Source: Rugalucina vietnamica
Taxonomy: Eukaryota > Mollusca > Bivalvia > Lucinida > Lucinidae
DNA: 64,000 nt
Direction: 5' to 3'
NCBI GenBank assembly: GCA_964017185.1
Contig: OZ024875.1
Span: 49,307,986 to 49,371,985 of the forward strand
Shown: positions 22,901 to 34,900 of the stretch, piece by piece
How positions within the stretch are numbered: position 1 is the first letter of the stretch
Layout: every line of letters begins with the position of its first letter
Program-made: the position numbers and the translations under genes
Notes under the pieces: generated by a model
Told to the model about the DNA's origin: nothing
The model's input: only the letters and a program-made list of their open reading frames with translations
The model's database searches: none

Positions 22901-25900
22901 TGGACCGTGAAATATAGGTCAAGGGCACTGGGTCAAGGTGCGTGCTTGAAGGGTATGTCAAGGACAATTGCTATGCAAGGTTTCACACTCATGGCTATCA
23001 CTGATGCAGAGAAAACCAAACTTCGACGTAAAAATAAACAAAGTCAATGGACCATGAAATATAGGTCAAGGGCACTGGGTCAAGGTGCGTGCTTAAAGGG
23101 TATGTCAAGGACAATTGCTATGCAAGGTTTCACACTCATGGCTATCACTGATGCAGAGAAAACCATACTTCGACGTAACAATTAACAAAGTCAATGGACC
23201 AAGAAATATAGGTCAAGGTCACTGAGTCAAGGTGCGTGCTTGAAGGGTATGCCAAGGACAATTGCTATGCAAGGTTTCACAGTCACAGCTATCTCTGATG
23301 CAGAGAAAACAAAAACTTCGACGTAAATGTCAAACTTCGACGTAAATGTTGACGGACGAACGAACGAACAAACGAACGAACGGACGGACGGAAATCAACA
23401 ACTCCGCGGAGGTCGATATCGCACCTGCATCGGGCAAAGTCAATGGAACGTGAAATGTAGGTCAAGGGCACCGGGTCAAGGTGCGTGCTTGAAGTGTATG
23501 TCAATGACAATTACTATGCAAGGTTTCACACTGGCAGCTATCAATTATGTAAAGAAAACAAACTTCGACAAAAAAATTAACAAAGTCAATGGACCGTGAA
23601 ATATAGGTCATGGGCACTGGGTCAAGGTGCGTGCTTGAAGGGTATGTCAAGGACAATTACTATGCAAGGTTTCACACTCATGGCTATCACTGATGCAGAG
23701 AAAACCAAACTTCGACGTAAAAATTAACAAAGTCAATGGACCGTGAAATATAGGTCAAGGGCACTGGGTCAAGGTGCGTGCTTGAAGGGTATGTCAAGGA
23801 CAATTGCTATGCAAGGTTTCACACTCATGGCTATCACTGATGCAGAGAAAACCATACTTCGACGTAAAAATTAACAAAGTCAATGGACCAAGAAATATAG
23901 GTCAAGGTCACTGGGTCAAGGTGCGTGCTTGAAGGGTATGCCAAGGACAATTGCTATGCAAGGTTTCACAGTCACAGCTATCTCTGATGCAGAGAAAACA
24001 AAAACTTCGACGTAAATGTCAAACTTCGACGTAAATGTTGACGGACGAACGAACGAACGGACGGACGGAAATTTGGACTCCTATATCGCACCCTGCTATA
24101 AGCAGGTGCGATAAAAATTATCTGTATAGTGCATGTCAGCAAGTTTGGACTCCTATATCGCACCCTGCTATAAGCAGGTGCGATAAAAATTATCTGTATA
24201 TTGCATGTCAGCAAGTTTTCGTAAAGAAAAGAAACTTTAAAAAATTGCAAATAACATAAAATAAGGTGCTGTGCAACTGCATGGATAGAACCATTCCTCT
24301 ACAACCAAATTTCAAATTTTTAGCCTGTAGCCATCTTCTGTGGCCAATTGGTGCATTCACAGAAGAAGGCAAAGAGATTGAAATTTAGGATTTAATGAGG
24401 GGAGGAATTGTACTATCTGTGTAGCGAAAACAAAGGCGCTGATCAGCTGTGCAGTTACTGCACAGCTGATCTGCGTCTTTGTTTTCGCATAGGCAAAAAT
24501 CCAGTTTTCACATGACGCAGCTCACATGTACTTGAGCCTGTGCGTGAGAAAACCAACAATTTGGGTTTCCGACCAGGTCCGACACAAACCTGCCTGTACA
24601 GTCACAAAAGATGGTTAGAGGCTGGAAATTTTGGATTTAGAAAGTAGAGGAATCGTACTATCCGTGTAGCGAAAACAAAGGCGCTGATCAGCTTCGCAGT
24701 TACTGCGAAGCTGATCTGCGCCTTTGTTTTCGCATATGCAGATTGTTAGTTTTTCCCATGCGGCGGCTCACTTACAAGATTTATCTGGAAAGTTGTCTTT
24801 TATAACATGATAGAAGAAAGCCTGAACATCTGCTATAATCTCGTCTTTATGGTCTCTGATAAAATTGTAAAACATATCTGTGTGTCTCTGACATATACCT
24901 GGATAGATACAAAACAAAAATAAATATCATTTATGTACATGCATGTATCATTGTAAGTCTCAACAAAAATATTTCACCTACAGAAAAGAAACCAAGAAAC
25001 CCGACATTATTTAATGACTCGTGAAATTAAAAAGAATTTCTGTACATATGGAAATGTTATAGTTTTGTTCTCATTTTGAAGTTTTATATGAATTATACAT
25101 GAACAGCAACACATTGGCACTAAAGCTTGTCAACAGGTCCCAAAGTCTGAGTTAAAATGAGATTTTATAAAACCTTTTCTACACAATCAGAGGTATCATT
25201 AAGCTTGCACTGAGGTTAAGTACTAAATGACAACAAAATCAATTTTAGTTACACGTTTTCGTTTCCCTTTAAAGATAATCTTACCAATAATTTGATTGTG
25301 TTTTACAAAGCATCTGAATTCATTAGCTGGGTTGAATTCCTGCCATTTTCTCAGAATTAACTCATACTTCACTGTTGTTTCATTTCTCATATTTTCATCA
25401 TCATCACACTGAATAAACCTGAAAACCAGAGGACCAATGGTCCTATAAACGCTCACCTGAGTTCCTGGATATATGACTTAAGTTGACCTTGCCATAAAAT
25501 AGGTCAAGGTCATCCCAGGGTCATGATCTATATAAACTTTGTAGAGCTCCATTGCATGATGCTTCATGCCAAGTTTCAAAATCATAGGCCTTCTGGTTCT
25601 GGAGAAGAAGATTTTTAAAGGTTTTTGCTATTTATAGCCATGGTGGCCATCTTGGTCATATGACCTTGACCTTTTATATTAATTTTCATTCCCCCTTCCT
25701 AACAATGCGCCACATGGAAGTTTGGCTTTAATTGGCCTAGCAGTTTCAGAGAAGTAGATGTATATAGCCCCGGGGGCAGGGGCAGACAAACCCCTGTGAT
25801 CAAAATCTTTCTCATAAACATAAATCTTCTGTCCATTTGCATACTCCAAGCAAGTTTCCCCCCATTACTTACATTTTACTAATTTTTCCCATTCAAATGC

Positions 25901-28900
25901 ATTAGCGACCTAAGTTGACCTAGCTGTAACATAGGTCAAGGTCATCCCAGGGTCATGATTTATATACACTTTGTAGAGCTCCTTACCCTGATGCTTCATG
26001 CCAAGTTTCAAAATCATTGGCCTTCTGGTTCTGGAGAAGAAGGTTTTTAAAGGTTTTTTTCTATTTATAGCCATGGCAGCCATCTTGGTCATGTGACCAT
26101 GACCATTTATATAAACTTTCTTTCCCCCTTCCCAAGGATGCTCAATATGAAGTTTGGCTTTGATTGGCCTAGCGGTTTCAGGGGAGAAGATGTTTCATTA
26201 TTAAGGAAATATACATGTATATAGCCCCAGGGCAGAGGCAGACAACCCCCCAGGGGCTAAAATTTTCCATTAACATTAATCTTCTGTCCATTTGCCTATT
26301 CCCAGTAAGTTTTACCCATTAAATAGCATTTTACCATTTTTTTCCCATTCAAATGCATTGGCGACCTAACTTGACCTTGACGTAAAATAGGTCAAGGTCA
26401 TCCTAGGGTCATGATTTATATAAAATATGATGGGCCCACGTCCCCGATGCTACGTACAAAGTTTCGTGGAAATCGGCCCACTGGTTCTGGAGAAGAAGAT
26501 TTTTGAAGGTTTTTCTATTTATAGCCATGGCGGCCATCTTGGTCATGTGACCTGGACCATTTATATAAACTTTAGTTCCCCCTTTCTAAGTATGCTCCAC
26601 ATGAAGTTTGGCTTTGATTGGCCAAGCCGTTTCAGAGAAGAAGATCTTTGAAATTGTGAACAACGCCGGACGCCGGAGCATGGGTATACTATAAGCTCAC
26701 CTGTGAGCCTTCGGCTCAGGTGAGCTAAAAAAAATGTTTGAAATAAACTTGAAATATTGTATTTGGAAGTTAAATGACCAAGTCAAAACTGATGTCACTA
26801 TGATGTTGTGCCAATCAGAAGATTAATTACACATTTTCTGGACTATCTTCCAAGAGACAGGTTCCCAACATTTGAGCCGCCTCGTGGGAAAACCAACAAC
26901 GTGGTTTCCGAACAGGTCTGACACAAACCGACCTGTACAGTCACAGAAAAGAGCTAGAAGCTTGAAATTTCGGATTTATGTAGAAGAGGAATTGTACTAT
27001 CCGAGTAGCGAAAACAAAGGCGCTGATCAGCTTTGCAGTTACCGCGAAGCTGATCTGCGTCTTTGTTTTCGCATATGCAGATTGTTGGTTTTCTCACCAG
27101 GTGGCTCAAAATTTTAGTCTTCTATTCTTTCTCTTCGTAAAGCCACTTGTCTTGTATCCTGTGTTTGATCCCCAACAACTAATATTGCCATTTTTTTGAA
27201 AGTGAACAATAATGCAACACGCCTGTCTGCATATTTCAGTGACCCTTCTGCTTTGCACCTCATTCTATGAAGTATACATGTAGGTATACTAAAAATATCC
27301 AAGTTTATCTCTGTATATCTGTTTGTAGGTAACATGGTTATAAGGTACTGTAAGGACATTATTTGTCGCAAGTTCAGATACTTACGGCTGAGTTAGGTCA
27401 TGTGATATGAAGTCAGAGCTCTTCAATAGGAGGTAGATATCACTAGGACATGTACATTTCAGTGTCTTGTCAAAGGAAATCCATGTGGCGTCCTACAGGA
27501 AAAACAAAACATTATGGATCATAGATTTTAAAACACATTTATATAGAGCCAACACTTTCTGAGTACTCAAACATGTGCCATGGAATTCATATACGTTGTT
27601 CAAGTTTAGAGGGTAGAAAGAGTACATCAAGATAACATGTCCGTGTAATGTATACCCCCTTGAACCTCACTTTTATATAGCAAAACTGGGGTTTGCAGGG
27701 GTATACCTATTTTTCTTATTTTTGCTCCAAAACATAGATTGTGGGTACCCACAATCTATGTTTTGAGCAAATATAAGAAAAAAATCAAAATTTTTCAGCT
27801 AAAACTTTTCAATTTTTAAAGCTAAAAAAATATCTGTTTACATTGGCATGTTTTTGTAATGTATGTTTCAAGCCCCTGATCAATTAATTCTTGTCAGATG
27901 CCCTACTGCAAACTCACAATATCAAGCATTTTAAAGTGATAATACATGTAATGGTTTTATTTTGATTTCAGATAAACATTGCCAAACTAAACCAATAGGT
28001 ATGTCAGATCAGAGTCTACTTTGTTTTGCATGATTTTAGTATGGTACTGGAAAATGAGACAAATACAACAAACAAAGCAATTTACCCTTGGTGCACTCCA
28101 GTTCAATTTAGGGAAAACCTTGCCGCCCAGTCTTTTGATAGTGGCCTTCAGTAAAGATTCAAACTCTGGAAAACTTGGAGGCTGCAAGAAAAAAATAGAC
28201 ATGCTTACATGAGCCACTATGCAAGAAAATCAGTCTTCGGGGTTTCCACCCAGGCCTGACACAAACTGGTCTGTGCAGTCACAGAAGATGGCTAGAAGCT
28301 TGAAATTTTGGAAATAAGTACAGGAGGAATTGTATTATCTGTGTAGCGAAAACAAAGGTGCTGATCAGCTGTGCACTGCACAGCTGATTTGCGCCTTTGT
28401 TTTCACATAGGTAACCAGAGGACCAATGGTCCTGTAAATGCTCACCTGAGTCTGCTGCATATACCAATAAACATGTTTGAATATTATGGTATTTAACCCC
28501 AGTGCAGGGGCAGATGAAGCCCTTGGGCGGTTTTCCTTTTTTCAGAATAATCAATATTCTGTCCATTTGCCAATTTCTTGGCTCTTGCTGGCTTTTCCCT
28601 TCAAATGACATTTTAACAGTTTTTACCCATTCAAATGCATGGGCAACCCATGTTGACCTTGCCATAAACTTGGTCAAGGTCATCACAGGGTCATGATTTA
28701 TATATACATTGTAGTACTTTAACCATGGATGCTTCACACCAAGTTTCATTGAAATCAATCTATTGGTTTCAGAGAAGAAGATATTTGAAGGGTTTTTACC
28801 ATATATGGGCATGGCGGCCATCGTGGTCATGTGACCTAGATTATTAATATACACATTGGTTCCCCCATCCTATAGATGCTTCACATAAAATTTGGCTTCA

Positions 28901-31900
28901 ATTGGCCAAGTGGTTTCAGAGGAGAAGATGTTTGAATATTATGGTAATATACATGTATGTTGCCCCGGGGTGTGGGCATATGAGCGCTTAGGTCCATTTT
29001 TTTTCAGAATCATTAATATTTAGTCCTACTACCAATTTCCTGCAAGATTTTCACCTCAAATGACTTTTTAAAAGTTTTTCCCATTCCAATGCATTGGCGA
29101 CCTATGTTGACCTTGTCGTAAAATAGGTCAAGGTCACCACAGGGTCATGATTTATATATACATTGTAGTACTTCAGCCATTCGTGCTTTATGCCAAGTTT
29201 CTTTGAAATCGGTCCACCAGATTCGGAGAAGAAGATTTTTGACGGGTTTTTACCATATATGGGCATGGCAGCCATCTTGATCATGTGCACTAGATAATTT
29301 ATATACACATTAATTCCCCCATTCCATAGATGCTTCACATAAAATTTGGCTTTGATTCGCCAAGTGGTTTCAGAGGAGAAGATGTTTGAATATAATGGGG
29401 TATACATGTATATTGCCCCGGGGTGGGGGCAGATGAGCCCCTGGGGTCCAATTTTTTTTCAGAATCATTAATATTCAGACCTACTGCCCATTTCCTGCAA
29501 GACTTTCACTTTAAATGACATTTAAAAGTTTTCCCCATTCAAATGCATTGGCGACCTATGTTGACCTTGCCTTAAAATAGGTCAAGGTCATCCTAAGGTC
29601 ATTATTTATATACACATTGTGGACCTTGAGTCACTTATGCTACATGCCAAGTTTCAAGATCCTAGGCTTTTGGGTTCTGGAGAAGAAGATTTTTAAAGGT
29701 CTTTACCATATATGGGCATGGCGGCCATCTTGGTCATGTGACCTGTATTATTTATATATACATTGGTTTCCCCTTCCTATAGATGCTTCATATAAAATTT
29801 GGCTTTGATTGACCAAGCGGTTTCAGAGGAGATGATGTTTGAATATTATGGAGATATACATGTATACTGCTCCGGGGTGGGGGCATATGAGCCCCTGGGG
29901 TCCAATTTGTTTCAGAATCATAAATATTCAGCCCTACTGCCCATTTCCTGCAAGACATTCACTTTAAATGACATTTTAAAAGTTTTCCCCATTCAAATGC
30001 ATTGGCGACATGTATTTACCTTGCGGTAAAATAGGTCAAGGTCATCCTAAGGTCATTATTTATATACACATTGAGGACCTTGAGTCACTTATGCTACATG
30101 CCAAGTTTCAAGATCCTAGGCCTTTGGGTTCTGGAGAAGAAGATTTTTAAAGGTTTTTACCATCTATGGGCATGGCGGCCATCTTGGTCATGTGACCTGG
30201 ATTATTTATATATACATGTACATTGGTTCCCCCTTCCTATAGATGCTTCATACAAAATTTGGCTTTGATTGACCAAGTGGTTTCAGAGGAGAAGATCTTT
30301 GAAATTGTGGACGGACGACGGACGGACGACGAACGACGGACCAGGGTTCGAAGTGCCCATCTCTCCCCGGGTTTACCCATGGGTTTTACCCGGGTAAACC
30401 CAGGTTGGGCTTTAAGCCTTATTTTGAAAAAGTGGGTACTTAGTGGGTCCTCACTATTTTTGATGTTCACATTTGTGTATTTTACAGTAATTTGACAGAC
30501 AAAAAAAATTTTTTTTTTCTTTAAAAACATACACTTAAGTAAAATTTACTACTAATGTGTACTTTATATTACATCCACTAAAATTCCGTGACACCATCAA
30601 TTTTGAATATTAGAAGGAGCTAATGATTGTTTTAGAACTGTACTTCAATGAAAGCTAGCAATGAAAGTATGTCATCAATCAGTCTCTCACATTTAGTAGA
30701 CAATTGCTTTAATCCTTTTTTGTGTTTTCACCTAATTATTGCTCTAGGAAGTGTTGATAACACTTTTATAACAATACCCCATATGACACCTATTTAGGCA
30801 CTGCTAAAATGAGGTGTTTTACTAATTGTTTGGTATGTTTGTTCTAAATTTATGTCACTTAGTTGACTGCCTTGTATGTCTAGCTGTAATGACATCTGGC
30901 ATGGTAGTTAAATGATGAAATATAGGTAAAATGTGACTTAGCTAGATTTATCTGATTATTTTTATGGCAGTAGAAATATCTTTCACCATTCTCTTATCAT
31001 AAGTCTGTCACAGACCAAGTCTTTCTTCTGTGCATGTCGATCAGCCATTTAGTAACAACAACAAAAAAAACTCAACGAGAAGTTAAAACCTCTGTATCTT
31101 TTCAATTCTGTCTAATCGTCAAACACCCCGATTGCAATCTTGCCAGCTTGGTTAGATAGCTGATTGTTCTTTTGGGATTACTTCACACAAACTAAATAGG
31201 TTGTTCAAATGAGATAAATTCAAATGTCTTGTTACTTGTACATTCATTTCTAAAATGCCTTGATACCTTGCTCAATACTCGAGTATCATCATTAGAAATA
31301 AAGATCATAAAATTTCTAATACTGGTCACTACCCGCTACCCAGAGGGTATACGGGTTTACCCGCCGAAACCCACTGGGTTGGGTTTTATGGTTTAATACC
31401 CGGGTTTTTCGAACCCTGCGACGGACGGACGGACGACGGACGGACAGACGCCGGATCATGGCCATCCTATAAGCTCACCTTGTGAGCCTAACGGCTCAGG
31501 TGAGCTAAAAATCCAGTTTTCTCATGACAAGGCTCACATGATAATTACTATTGAATGTGTTTGAGCATAATTGTGAGGAAACATGGTGTCCTTATTCCAT
31601 ACCAGTTTATACTAAAACAGTATATACAATATAGGAAACTTTTGATGTATTTATTACTATTGAAGTCATTATTTCTATGTAATTAACGAAAAAGGCAACC
31701 ATTAGACAGCATAAAGATTCTGCCAGACTCACCTTCAGATGAAATACACTTTGTTTCCATATGGACACAGCCACAGATTATAAACCAAATTTTAAGTCCT
31801 GGCATAGCTTTAATTACATTATTTTTCGTTTTTGTTAGTTGTTTGTAAAAACCATTTTGTCAAGATGTTGCATGTTTTGATATACCTACCTCCGCCACGG

Positions 31901-34900
31901 GGGTAAGGATATCTTCTGTTGACCAATCAATAAAATTCTGAAAACGAAAGTTAGAACATTTTTGAAAAGTGAAACCTTGTAAGATACTATTAAAATATTT
32001 TTTGGTAAGATAATTATTTAGCAAGAATAGGAAAATATGTTTTTCATCTGTGAATTATCTTTTTCTATGAATCATCTTTTTCAAAGGCGGCCCTCGAGGT
32101 GGCCGAGTGGTTAAGAGTGCTGATATTTCATTACAGTACTAAACCATTCGATCATCTCACCACTGTGTCTGGTGTGGGTTTGAGCTCCACACAGGGCACA
32201 TGTGAGACAAACCAAGTTCTGCTTGCCGGTAAGTCAGGTGTTTTTTTCTCTGGGTTCTCCCGTTTTCGCCCCACCTACTGATTGGCCTGTCTCATATCAT
32301 CATATGAGCTGAAATAATCTTAAAAGGGATGTTAAACTGAATCAACAACAACAAAAATCTTTTCCAAAGACCTTAATCACAGTTCATGTATATTGTAAGC
32401 TGTGTTAAGGAGACTGGATAAAATTTGGTTGAGCCATATCATAAAAAATCTGCTGTGCTGTTTACATATAATAACATAGCTGAGCATCAGCAATGATGCC
32501 ACAGTGTACCTATTTAGCAGATCATTTCATGTTTTCATTCATTAATAGGATAGTACAGTGACTGTCACTCTACTTGTAAATCTCAAATTTAAAGCCTCAA
32601 GTCATCTTCTTCTAAGGTTGTGCCAACTGCAGCATAGAAGCAGATGCAGTCAGATCTGCTCTGAAATCTCCAAAGGATAGGAAAGATCTCTTTTTCATCA
32701 GGAAAACATGTCCGTGCAATGAATACCCCCTTAAACCCCACTTTTATATAGCAAAACTGGGGTATGCAAGGGTATACCTATTTTTCTTATTTTTGCTCTA
32801 AAACATAGATTGTGGGTACTCATTAGAACCGCCTCACTGAGGCAGTTCTAATGTGTACCCACAATCTATGCTTTAAGCAAAATAAGAACCAGAGGACCAA
32901 TGGTCCTGTAAACGCTCACCTGAAACCCGAGATATATACCAATAAACTTGTTTGACTAGAATGGTACTATACATGTATATAACCCCAGGGCCGGGTCAGA
33001 GCAACCCCTAGAGTCAATTTCTTTTTGAAAACATAAAACTGCAGTCCATTTGCCAATTTACTGCAAGTTTTGCCCTTCAAATGACATTTTAACAATTTTC
33101 CCCATTCAAATGCATGGGCGACCTAAGTTGACCTTGTCGTAAAATAGGTCAAGGTCATCCAAGGGTCACGACTTATATAAACTTTGTAGATGTCCCATTG
33201 CCTGATGCTTCATGCCAAGTTTCAAAATCATAGGTCTTCTGGTTCTGGAGAAAAAGATTTTTAAAGGTTTTTGCTATTTATAACCATGGCAGCCATCTTG
33301 GTCATGTGACCTTGACCATTTATATACACTTTCAATCCCACTTCCTAACAATGCTCCTCATAAAGTTTGGCTTTGCTCAGAGAAGAAGATCTTTGAATAT
33401 CACTGTAATATACATGTATATTGCCCCGGGGTGGGGGCAGACAGACCCCTGGGGTCCAAATTTTTTCAGAATCATCAATCTTAAGTCCATTTGCCCATTT
33501 CCTGCAAGTTTTTCCCTACAAATGACATATAAACACTTTTCCCCATTCAAATGCATGAGCGACCTATGTTGACCTTGCCGTAAAATAGGTCAAGGTCATC
33601 CCAGGGTCATGATTTATATATACTTTGTAGAGCTCCAGTCACTGATGCTTCACACCAAGTTTCAAAATCATTGGCCTTCTGGTTCTGGAGAAGAAGTTTT
33701 TTTTTTCTTTTTATAGCCATGGCAGCCATCTTGGTCATGTGACCTTAACTATTTATATAAACTTTCTTTCCCCCTTCCCAAGGATGCTCCATATGAAGTT
33801 TGGCTTTGATTGGCCAAGTGGTTTCAGGGGAGAAGATGTTTCATTATTATGAAAATATACATGTACAGGTCAACCTCATTATAACGCTACCTTTGGGGTC
33901 CATAGAAACAGACCGTGTTATAAGTGAACCGTGTAATAATGAGGTTACTTTGCATAGAGATATAGTAAAATAATCAATTTGGGAGCCATGACATGGCCGT
34001 GTTATATTGAAAACAGCATTTTAGTGAGGGGTGTTATAACGAGGTTGCAGTGTATATAGCCCTGGGGCAGGGGCAGACAACCCCCCAGGGGCTAAAATTT
34101 TCCATTAACATTAATCTTTTGTCCATTTGCCTATTCCCAGTAAGTTTTACCCATTAAATAGCATTTTACCAATTTTTTCCCATTCAAATGCATTGGAGAC
34201 CTAAGTTGACCTTGTCGTAAAATAGGTCAAGGTCATCCTAGGGTCATGATTTATATAAACTATGATGGGCCTGCATCCCCGATGCTACATACCAAGTTTC
34301 GTGGAAATCGGCCCACTGCTTCTGGAGAAGAAGATTTTTAAAGGTTTTTGCTATTTATAGCCATGGCGGCCATCTTGGTCATGTGACCTGGACCATTTAA
34401 ACTTTTGTTCCCCCTTCCTAAGGATGCTCCACATGAAGTTTGGCTTTGATTGGCCAAGCGGTTTCAGAGGAGAAGATCTTTGAAATTGTGAACGACGGAC
34501 GGACGGACGGACGCCGGAGCATGGATATACTATAAGCTCACCTCCGAGCCTTCGGCTCAGGTGAGCTAAAAATGGCAAAAATTTTCTACTGAAAATTTTC
34601 ATTTTTTACAACCTTAAAAATCTCTGTATATTGCAAGGGCATGTTTTCGTAATGTTCTCGTAACATGGTAGAAGTACCTCATTAAATCTGTTATCTTGCA
34701 CCTCATCAGGTGTGGCTTCTGAACTAGCTGTTAGTGTCCTAAAAGAAAAAAAGAAAATCATGTCCAATAAAAAAAAATTGAGCCTGTGCGTGAGAAAACC
34801 AACAATTTGGGTTTTAAACAGGTCCAACACAAACCAGGCTGTACAGTCACAGAAGCAGTATAGAAGACTGAAATTTTGGACTTAAGATGAAGAAGGATTG

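Larger units (their letters stand above)
22413..24186 (+). mobile_element. Element D: Helentron-like element with 147-bp satellite arrays
   Basis: Begins with the palindrome CTCCGCGGAG followed by TCGATATCGCACCTGC. Then come satellite monomers, then GGACGGACGGA-type microsatellite, then TTTGGACTCCTATATCGC and a closing hairpin ATCGCACC...GCAGGTGCGAT. The start/microsatellite/end set occurs as two successive blocks (array 1 at 22452-23330, array 2 at 23435-24030). A ~75-bp terminal unit is itself duplicated (24067 and 24142). The layout is the same as family B. Confidence 0.65.
22176..24225 (+). mobile_element. Family C MITE, copy 4, interrupted by element D
   Basis: The left part (22176-~22412) runs from CATCAGGAAAACATGTCC to the central A-rich tract. 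The right part (~24187-24225, ATCTGTATATTGCATG...AAGTTTTCGTAA) completes it after the inserted D element. Confidence 0.75.
28211..31535 (+). mobile_element. Family A MITE, copy 10, split by element B copy 3 (target duplication ACAT)
   Basis: The left part 28211-28414 and right part 31507-31535 together give one family A copy. ACAT flanks it at 28207-28210 and 31536-31539. Its left end is 30 bp upstream of CDC123 exon 5, so it sits in the region where a branch point would be expected. Confidence 0.85.
32696..34654 (+). mobile_element. Family C MITE, copy 6, interrupted by element B copy 4
   Basis: The left part ends in GCAAAATAAGAA at 32888. The right part resumes with AAAATGGCAAAAATTTTCTA at 34568 and ends ...GGGCATGTTTTCGTAATG, 24 bp from the donor of CDC123 exon 3. 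Confidence 0.8.

Noticed and set aside
22452-24030. CRISPR-like array
   Set aside because: Units are ~147 bp and contiguous without unique spacers; eukaryotic satellite inside a transposon.
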